A DNA stretch of 64,000 bases from Tulasnella sp. 424. Its lineage: Eukaryota; Basidiomycota; Agaricomycetes; Cantharellales; Tulasnellaceae. The stretch lies in NCBI GenBank assembly GCA_019633425.1, contig WSUB01000033.1, positions 62,001 to 126,000 on the forward strand, given 5' to 3'. The notes under the pieces are model-generated. The model was not told the origin of the DNA. It worked only from the letters and a program-made list of their open reading frames with translations, and made no database searches. The position numbers were made by a program, and so were the translations under genes. Below, one piece after another: positions 58,001 through 64,000 of the stretch. How positions within the stretch are numbered: the stretch's first letter is position 1; the number at the start of each line of letters is the position of its first letter.

Positions 58001-58709
58001 TGATAAGAAAGCAAGAACCTTGATAGCCCTCGGGAAGGAGTATCATACCCAGTGCAAATACTCCGAAGCTGAGGAGGCTGCGGCCGAAGCTCTTGCCGTT
58101 TGGATCAGCCTTTCCGATGAGGCGGGTCAAGCGAGCGCCTTGGTGCTGTTGTCGCAGCTTTTCCGGTCTCAATCAAAGCAGAACGAAGAGAAAGAAGCGC
58201 TCATTCAAGCGGAAGTTTCACTTGCCCGAATCGGCCATGATGCAACTCGCGCAGCAACCTTGGACCAGCTTGGGGACATTCACCTTGTGCAGAGCATGTA
58301 CGACGAAGCAGAGGAGTGTTACCACCTTGCGCAAGCCATATACATGAGCATGAAAAACGTTGGCGGCGAAGTTACTGAGTTGTTCAGTCTTGGGAGGTTG
58401 TACATTCAACAGCGTCGATTCGATGAAGCGGAGGAGTGTTTCGCCGAAGCCCGCGTCGCATATGCTAGGAGTGACGACGAGAACGGTGAAGCAAAGGCGT
58501 CGGAACGACTTTCGCTTGTTTACGCTTTGCAAGGCAAATTCGTTGATGCGAAGGCGACTTGTGCGGAAGCTCGCGAAATGTACGCGCAAATGGGGCGGCC
58601 GATCAGTGAAGCGTGTGCAAAGATTTGGGAATCCCTCCAGTTTTTGGAACAAGCAATGGGGCTGCTGTTGGGAGGTCCCCCGCAATGGCAAACTCCACTT
58701 GCTATCTGA
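55006..58709 (+). CDS. Protein kinase-TPR fusion, copy B
   Basis: Seven exons at the same places as in copy A: 55006-55059, 55115-55357, 55408-55590, 55647-55721, 55778-56077, 56141-56347 and 56403-58709; 1,122 residues. Same kinase core: LAVKKLEW, LSHPNIVEFIGFV, HGDLKSLN, ITDFGSAR, WTAPEVL, all catalytic residues kept. The C-terminal exon encodes 18 TPR-type repeats, two more than copy A, with a three-repeat block repeated inside (about residues 590-830). Exon 2 here must begin at 55115 (after TTTTGCAG), because the longer form used as one option in copy A would meet a stop. The end diverges: a hydrophobic tail with QAMGLLLGG in place of the basic/Pro tail of copy A. No broken exon, so both copies appear functional. 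Confidence 0.85.
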
Positions 58710-59639
58710 TCAGGTGGCCACGACGCTGAAGCCCTCCTTACTCAGCCAACGACCATTCTTTTCAGGAGATCTTTTCAACTCCCCGCATTCTTTATAACAT
58801 ATAATTGCGCTACTCTAGAACGTACGTCTGAGGATGGGGTCTCCCCTCGTTCAGTGCGGCGAGCACCGGTTTGTATGGATATATATATACGCTGCCATTT
58901 CCCCGCAGTGCCATCGCCTCTAAACATTCGCCCACTACCTTCTGGCAGCTTCATGAGACAGGTCACGTCCCTTATGTTCCAATCACAATGATTCCCGTGT
59001 CCTCCGTTTTTTTGTCGTACATGATTTGGTTGGTGTTTTGGGGTGGATGAGGTCCCGACACTAGAATAGAGCGACCTCAACATTGTAGGCTGATAAGGAG
59101 ACTGCTTTCGACATATTACTGTGCTGTTTCAATTCATCAAATCATTCCTACTCCCGAGGGATAACTCTCTATCTTCCCCTGCGCCCACTCCTCTCGCAAA
59201 GCTCAATACTCGCACACCGCTTTAGATATCCCCTCTATATTGTCTACACCCATGGCAAAAATTCACTGTTACTGGATTCAGCGTACGTTGTATAGCTGAG
59301 CTCTTCGGTTCTCTCATCTCAGGATGAGTGCCTTTATGCCTATGACTTTTCCCGTCAATATGCGCAGCAACCTTATAACTTTTCCGTCGGGAATCCATTT
59401 TACGAAAGTTTCGCAGTTGTATGCAACTGGTCATCCACGTGCGGAGGCAGCGAGAGACAACAAAAGCGCACCTGACCTGCCGCTTTGTCCCATCCCCGAC
59501 CGTTTCTCTTCCTTCACTAAGGTAGGGAGCGCAGTTTATTACGGGCTCAGGCGCCAGAGTATATTCCAGACTGGGCTGACTATATGACGTGAAGTATTCG
59601 GGGAAGGTCAAGGCCGATGACGTGCGAAAGACGCCGCGG
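58710..59639. other. Spacer between kinase-TPR B and unit X B
   Basis: About 930 bp; the matching spacer in copy A is only about 270 bp. It contains short ORFs on both strands with no family features. The extra length is an insertion in B or a deletion in A. Confidence 0.45.
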
Positions 59640-60725
59640 CGCGTCCAAACTCCGACGGAAGCTATTCAGTTCTTTGACGACTGCAAGGGTATAAAATACT
59701 CCCCACCTCTCTCCTCTCCTTTCCTCCAGCGACCACCTACCCCCATCTTCAAGAATCGCGGTTCCCTCTACCCGGAGGCGGGGTGGTCGTTCGCCTTTGG
59801 GTTCCCAGGCAGCGAGCAGGTGAGTCGGATTTGTATGGCGGAGCTCGCCTGGACAAGCTTTGCTGACTTGGGTTCTGATTACTTATAGGCTCAGTGGATT
59901 GGATTAGTGGAGGCGGGCGTGGTCGTCGATGGCGACGTGCGACGTGGGCGTTGGGTGAATGTCAGGTATGTTTATGTGGTTTCGAGCTGAGCGAAGACGT
60001 GAGCTGGGCTGACCGCTGACCTTCTAGAAGCGATAAGGGGGGATCGTATGGAGTAGGCTGTGTCGGAGATGGGAGATGCCTGGGCATCGGCGGTTGATGA
60101 ACGAGGTACGTCGAGGTTGGCCATGCCGGTGGAGCGCCATGCAGTGTCTGATTTCCCCTTGGCATGGCAGCGCACAGCTCAGATGCTTATTTATTATATA
60201 CTTTTGGTCCACTTCCTTGCAGGAGGCTCCTGTCCGATGAAACGGGGCCCCCGAGCGCCAGCCACGACAATCGCAGGTAGGCTCGAGCATCATGGCTCAC
60301 ATCACGCGTTGAGAGCGACGCTGACCATCCACACTCGTAGACAGGTGCTGTCGACCGTTGCTGGCTACTAAATCCATACCAAAGGTAAGTCTCTCAGAGG
60401 GTTCGGTTACCTCGATGGGTCTGGGTTTGCGGTTCTCTTTGAACGACGCAGTGGGATTGCGTCGTATCGGGAGAGGTTGTCCGCAGATCTGAAATTCCCA
60501 GGTGGACCAGGGATGGACGTACCCCGCACGGGAAACCGGGAAACCGTGAACGCGAAATCCATTCTGAATACTCCGCTATGCTGGGGCTCGAAGACGTGCG
60601 CGGGCCTCCTCGTTGGTGAGCCCTGGAAACGTTCTTGGACTTTGTTCGGGAACGGCTAGACCGCGTGCGCGCATGTACGTTCTTAATATAGGTCAATATA
60701 ATGAGAATATACTTGCAGCGTCCCT
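59640..60725 (+). other. Conserved spliced unit X, copy B
   Basis: Counterpart of 50690-51745 with the same order of exon-like blocks and splice signals. TATAAAA at 59690-59696. The first exons carry indels relative to A (one of 17 bp), but the blocks ending CAATCGCAG and starting ACAGGTGCTGTCGAC are nearly identical. In this copy an ATG (GAGATGGGAGATGCC near 60069) opens the frame MGDAWASAVDERGTSR, then RLLSDETGPPSASHDNR and RQVLSTVAGY-stop, a 43-residue product if spliced after TCGAG. Stronger GTACGT donors nearby leave this splice uncertain. Confidence 0.4.
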
Positions 60726-60981
60726 TCGTAAAGTATTTTGACTAGGAATTCATCGCACTGGCAGCGTTGCACGGACTTGCTGCTCGTACCCAAAAAAATC
60801 GGAAGCTGGCGCAAAGAGATAGTTGACCAGGTTGATCGCCACCTGAAAAGACGATAATGGGAGATGTCGTGGTCGAAAGAGGCATTCAAATATCGCTACG
60901 AGGGCTGGTAAACGGGGTCGTCTGTATGACGTCATCATGGTTTGTCAGTGTCCCGAGGTGCTTTGTCGTTGCTTGGTGTTT

Positions 60982-60991
60982 GGAATTTTCC
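60982..60991. promoter_or_regulatory. Heat-shock-element-like site upstream of BAG gene B
   Basis: GGAATTTTCC again, 227 bp before the ATG at 61209, followed by CAGGCCTTTCG. The core is identical to copy A while surrounding bases differ. Confidence 0.45.
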
Positions 60992-61208
60992 AGGCCTTTC
61001 GACAAACATCCCCGAGTTTCACCGCCGGCTGACTGACCACGTCTCAAAGCCTTTGAAATCCACAACTCGTCTCGAACGTCATGGAACACTCGGACGCCAT
61101 GACGCAGAAGTACTTATACTGGGCTCAAGTCATTCCCCACTCCCCCAGAAAACCTCCCACATAATAACCAAAGCACTCCCCAACCTCACAACAACATCTC
61201 ACACTGCG

Positions 61209-63170
61209 ATGTCGTTTTTCTTCCGACCTGCATCCTACCCAGAACGTCCCGCCTACTCCTCACCCCGGCCAGCAGTCTCAGATGATGAGGCTTACTACCG
61301 CCGCGTCGCCGAGGAACACCAGCGCCGAGCTCAAGCTGCTCTCTCATTAGCCCAAGAGGAGGAAAGACACCGACGTCAAGCTGGCTCACAACGGTTATAC
61401 CACGAGGAACCCCACTTCCGTTCCGAATACAGACCAGACTATATCCCAACTCGATCCCACTACGCCCACGGGCCGTTTGATTTCCCGTTCGACGCCTATG
61501 AATCCCAACTCCCGCCCCAATACGAACATCTTCCCGATATTTCTCAACGATCACCCTCACCCATTCCTCGCTCGCGTGAACAAGCTATCCGGTACGACCA
61601 TGAGCGCCGCATCGAAGAGTGGTTGCAACGCCGCCGTCAGCGTGAGCTCGAGGAAGCAGAGTTTAGGCGATTGAAGGAACTTGAGAGGCGGCGAGACGAC
61701 GAGTTAGTGCGGGAAATGGTGGCCGCACTTGGCATCGATTCTCTTCAACGTAACCGAGCAGCACCAGTGGCCACCTCCTCTCCTCGCCTAACTAGAAGGG
61801 CATTCGAAGAGGAACTTGATCCAACTACTGCCGGCCAGCGCCAGGTGAGCATTTCTTTTCGACTCGGTCTAGTAAACATTCGGCTGACCATCGACATCAC
61901 CAGGTCCCCGCCCACTCCAAAACATGTGCTTGCGGCCGACACATTCCATCACCACAGCCAGTCCAGGCTTCCGAGCCAGCATCCGTACCATCTACCTCTG
62001 CATCCTCAGATTTCGCCAGCCAACTTTGGAATGCCCTTAGCGGTGGACGTTCCGACGAAGAGAGAGCAAGCATCTTGCGAGACTTTGGCCTCAACGTCCC
62101 CTTCAACGTCACACTTGCTCCGAACACCCGCCGTCCTGCAGCCGAACAGGTTCGTATTGCCCGAGCAATGTAACGGATTTCACAGGTGTATTGACATACT
62201 TCTTTCTTCTCCGATGCAGCGCCCAATCCCAACTCAACAAACCACTGCGGCACCAAGACCAACCGCTCCCCAGCCACAGTTGCAGCCGTCCAGGCCAACG
62301 CCTGTCGCTATCCCAGTCATCGTACGTTCTCCGGCTCCGACAACTCCACAACCCAAGCCATCAACGAGCCGCAATCCTTCCCCTACTCCAGTCAGCCCAT
62401 TCGCTCACATCGAATCAATCCAAACCAAGTTCGACTCTCTACGAGCCTCAACTCCAGACCTATCCGACCACCAGAAGAAGCGCGAGTACCTCGCCGAACT
62501 GAACAAACTCTTGACGTCGCTTGACGCAGTCGAGAGCAGTGGGTCGGAGAGCATTAGAGGTGCGCGGAAGGCGCTCGTCCGTGCCGTGGAGGACGAGCTG
62601 GAGAAACTTGAAGGGAGCCAGGATGTAGAGAAGCACGAGGCCGATGAAGACCAGCATACGGAGGAATCTAAAGATGAAGTCAAAGAACAGGGAGAGCCAA
62701 GCGATGCAGAGGCTGTTCCCGAGTCTCAGGCTTCTGCCGAACCCCTAGCAGAGGAAGTTGAGATCAAGTCCGTCTCGGAATCGGAACCCACACAACTGCA
62801 CTCCATCGAACCCACTATCGAGGGGCTCACCGACGTCGCGACTCAATCCTTGCCGACCGAGCCCGAGCCTTCCTCCAAGCCTGCCTCAACGGAGGGTAAA
62901 ACGCATCCCAGCGTTCCGGCCACTCTGCCTGACATCACCTTGCCCATATCCGAAGACAGCGCGAAGCCGGAAGTCGATACGGGTGACGAGAAGGCGCACG
63001 GAGCTAGCCAGGATACCGAGGAGCAACCCGAGCGCGGTCGTCAGCCCGCAGTCGCGAGCCAAGATTCCAAGTCTCCCAAAACTCGCCGTCCTCCCAGCGT
63101 CGAGATTGAAGAGGTCCCCGACGAGGAGAGCTTGAGCGGGTCTCCACAAGTTGCCTATAAAGAACTCTAA
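61209..63170 (+). CDS. BAG-domain protein (Hsp70 co-chaperone), copy B
   Basis: Exons 61209-61844, 61904-62149 and 62220-63170 join to 610 residues. Domain order as in copy A: charged N-terminal coiled coil, exon 2 with FASQLWNALSGGRSDEERAS, Pro-rich linker (two codons shorter), BAG domain near residue 355 (FAHIESIQTKFDSLR; KALVRAVEDELEKLEG) and acidic tail ending in DEESLSGSPQVAYKEL. The frame is also open upstream of this ATG, but copy A and the leader sequence (CT-rich, ending CACACTGCG) support this start. If the second intron were taken to begin later (as GTGTAT), a TAA would interrupt exon 2; the donor GTTCGT at 62150 avoids it and matches other introns here. Confidence 0.8.
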   Translation: MSFFFRPASYPERPAYSSPRPAVSDDEAYYRRVAEEHQRRAQAALSLAQEEERHRRQAGSQRLYHEEPHFRSEYRPDYIPTRSHYAHGPFDFPFDAYESQLPPQYEHLPDISQRSPSPIPRSREQAIRYDHERRIEEWLQRRRQRELEEAEFRRLKELERRRDDELVREMVAALGIDSLQRNRAAPVATSSPRLTRRAFEEELDPTTAGQRQVSISFRLGLVNIRLTIDITRSPPTPKHVLAADTFHHHSQSRLPSQHPYHLPLHPQISPANFGMPLAVDVPTKREQASCETLASTSPSTSHLLRTPAVLQPNRFVLPEQCNGFHRCIDILLSSPMQRPIPTQQTTAAPRPTAPQPQLQPSRPTPVAIPVIVRSPAPTTPQPKPSTSRNPSPTPVSPFAHIESIQTKFDSLRASTPDLSDHQKKREYLAELNKLLTSLDAVESSGSESIRGARKALVRAVEDELEKLEGSQDVEKHEADEDQHTEESKDEVKEQGEPSDAEAVPESQASAEPLAEEVEIKSVSESEPTQLHSIEPTIEGLTDVATQSLPTEPEPSSKPASTEGKTHPSVPATLPDITLPISEDSAKPEVDTGDEKAHGASQDTEEQPERGRQPAVASQDSKSPKTRRPPSVEIEEVPDEESLSGSPQVAYKEL

Positions 63171-64000
63171 GCTGGTGGTCTTATCATAGGGCACTATATG
63201 ATGAATTGAAGGATCATGGGAATCGTATGCTTTGGTGTCTCGTGTTTTACCCATTTGATGTACATGTAGCCTTATTTTATTTCATATGAATTTAGTATTC
63301 TTCTACTTCATTAAAGCAATGAGATTCTGAGGGGTGGATGCTGCCTCATTCAGTTTGCAAGGGTAGCAAGGGGCATTGCATGCAATGCGTAGTCGGTGGC
63401 GTCGATAATTTCAATGGATGATGTTATTCATCACTACTAGTTCCACCCAGCTGTTCTCAACACGGACTTCCACTTGAACGTCGTCAAGCTGATAGGATTT
63501 GCTGAGAATGCGGACAACTGGATTGCCCGGCTCGTTCCCTTGGGAAGCTGTAGAATGAGGACAATTGAGAGTTCAGTCTTGAGATATTCTTGAAAATATG
63601 CCGCTCGCAAACCGATCACAACGTTTTGGTGTGATTCTGGATGTTAAGTTCAGCGTCAGCCCTGGGCCGAAGGGACGTGCGCCGGCTTACTCGCTGGTGA
63701 GCCCTGGAAACGTTCTTGCCGCAAGCAGCTTCCGACGGCGCTGCCACAAACGACCGGCTCTCATCCCTCGTAATCATTTCTTCATTACATTAAATGATTC
63801 AGATTTACAGAAAACATTGAGTCTAATCTGCGGCATCGAGGAAGTGAGAGAAAGACCAGGCAGTGGGCATGGCTGGAAGGCAGGGCAGTAGAAAGAAAGG
63901 ATGTCGGGGGAATAAGGACAAGAGACAACAGAGACGAAGAGCCAGCGTTTAGATCAAGAGAACATAGGGCAATGAAATGCATACATCGCGTGCGTTCTGT
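63171..64000. other. 3' flank of BAG gene B and start of a third degenerate repeat
   Basis: The first 250 bp resemble the 3' flank of BAG gene A. At 63665-63720 the bl ock GACGTGCGC...CTGGTGAGCCCTGGAAACGTTCTTG repeats the last exon/intron border of unit X (51626-51671 and 60594-60640). No gene is supported to the window end. Confidence 0.5.

Larger units (their letters stand above)
54480..63420. repeat. Tandem cassette, copy B
   Basis: Second unit of the tandem duplication, collinear with 46470-54440 and in the same orientation. Longer by roughly 1 kb, partly because of two extra TPR repeats and longer spacers. A fragment homologous to the end of unit X reappears downstream at about 63665-63720. 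Confidence 0.85.

Noticed and set aside
62161..62180. Premature TAA in exon 2 of BAG gene B (pseudogene signal)
   Set aside because: The stop falls inside the intron if the GTTCGT donor at 62150 is used; the same donor exists in copy A and gives a normal 67-70 bp intron.
60942..63170. A 742-residue open frame containing BAG gene B with an N-terminal extension
   Set aside because: The extension covers leader and promoter sequence that is not conserved as protein in copy A; splice sites and substitution pattern support the three-exon model starting at 61209.

Overview
The window comes from a filamentous basidiomycete, most likely an agaricomycete. Nearly every gene is broken by short 50-70 bp introns with GTRNGT...YAG borders. 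The gene set is eukaryotic: complex I LYR subunit, Pol I subunit A49, Cla4-type PAK kinase, Munc13-like protein, RasGEF. One tiny ORF has the form of a basidiomycete lipopeptide mating pheromone precursor with a C-terminal CaaX box. All gene models were spliced by hand from conserved protein frames and splice signals; those called complete close in frame from ATG to stop.

Region 1 (0.2-23.6 kb) is a compact housekeeping block: ferric reductase (-), RING-CH membrane E3 ligase (-), NDUFA6-type complex I subunit (+), DCN1-type neddylation factor (-), BAP31/Yet ER protein (-), a four-helix membrane protein (+), Cla4-like PAK (-), folylpolyglutamate/dihydrofolate synthase (+), Munc13-like secretion protein (-) and RPA49 (+).

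Region 2 (23.6-31.9 kb) is gene-poor. It holds two non-autonomous inverted-repeat DNA transposons (about 590 bp with a 9-11 bp target duplication, and 301 bp with 51 bp ends), the pheromone precursor ORF at 26152-26259 and one small single-pass membrane protein gene. A pheromone gene about 11 kb from a Cla4 gene suggests the edge of a pheromone/receptor (B) mating-type region, but no receptor gene is visible.

Region 3 (31.9-43.6 kb) carries an APC-family amino-acid permease (-), a 1,788-residue Ras exchange factor (-) and a probable p31comet (MAD2-binding) homologue (+).

Region 4 (43.6-64.0 kb) is accessory DNA dominated by a tandem duplication of a roughly 8-9 kb cassette, 46.5-54.4 kb and 54.5-63.4 kb. 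Each copy has, all on the + strand: (i) a protein kinase fused to 16 or 18 TPR repeats, (ii) a short conserved multi-exon unit of unknown nature, and (iii) a BAG-domain (Hsp70 co-chaperone) gene with a heat-shock-element-like site in its promoter. A scrap of the middle unit recurs near 63.68 kb. The cassette looks like a recently amplified kinase/TPR sensor plus chaperone module; that functional link is inference.
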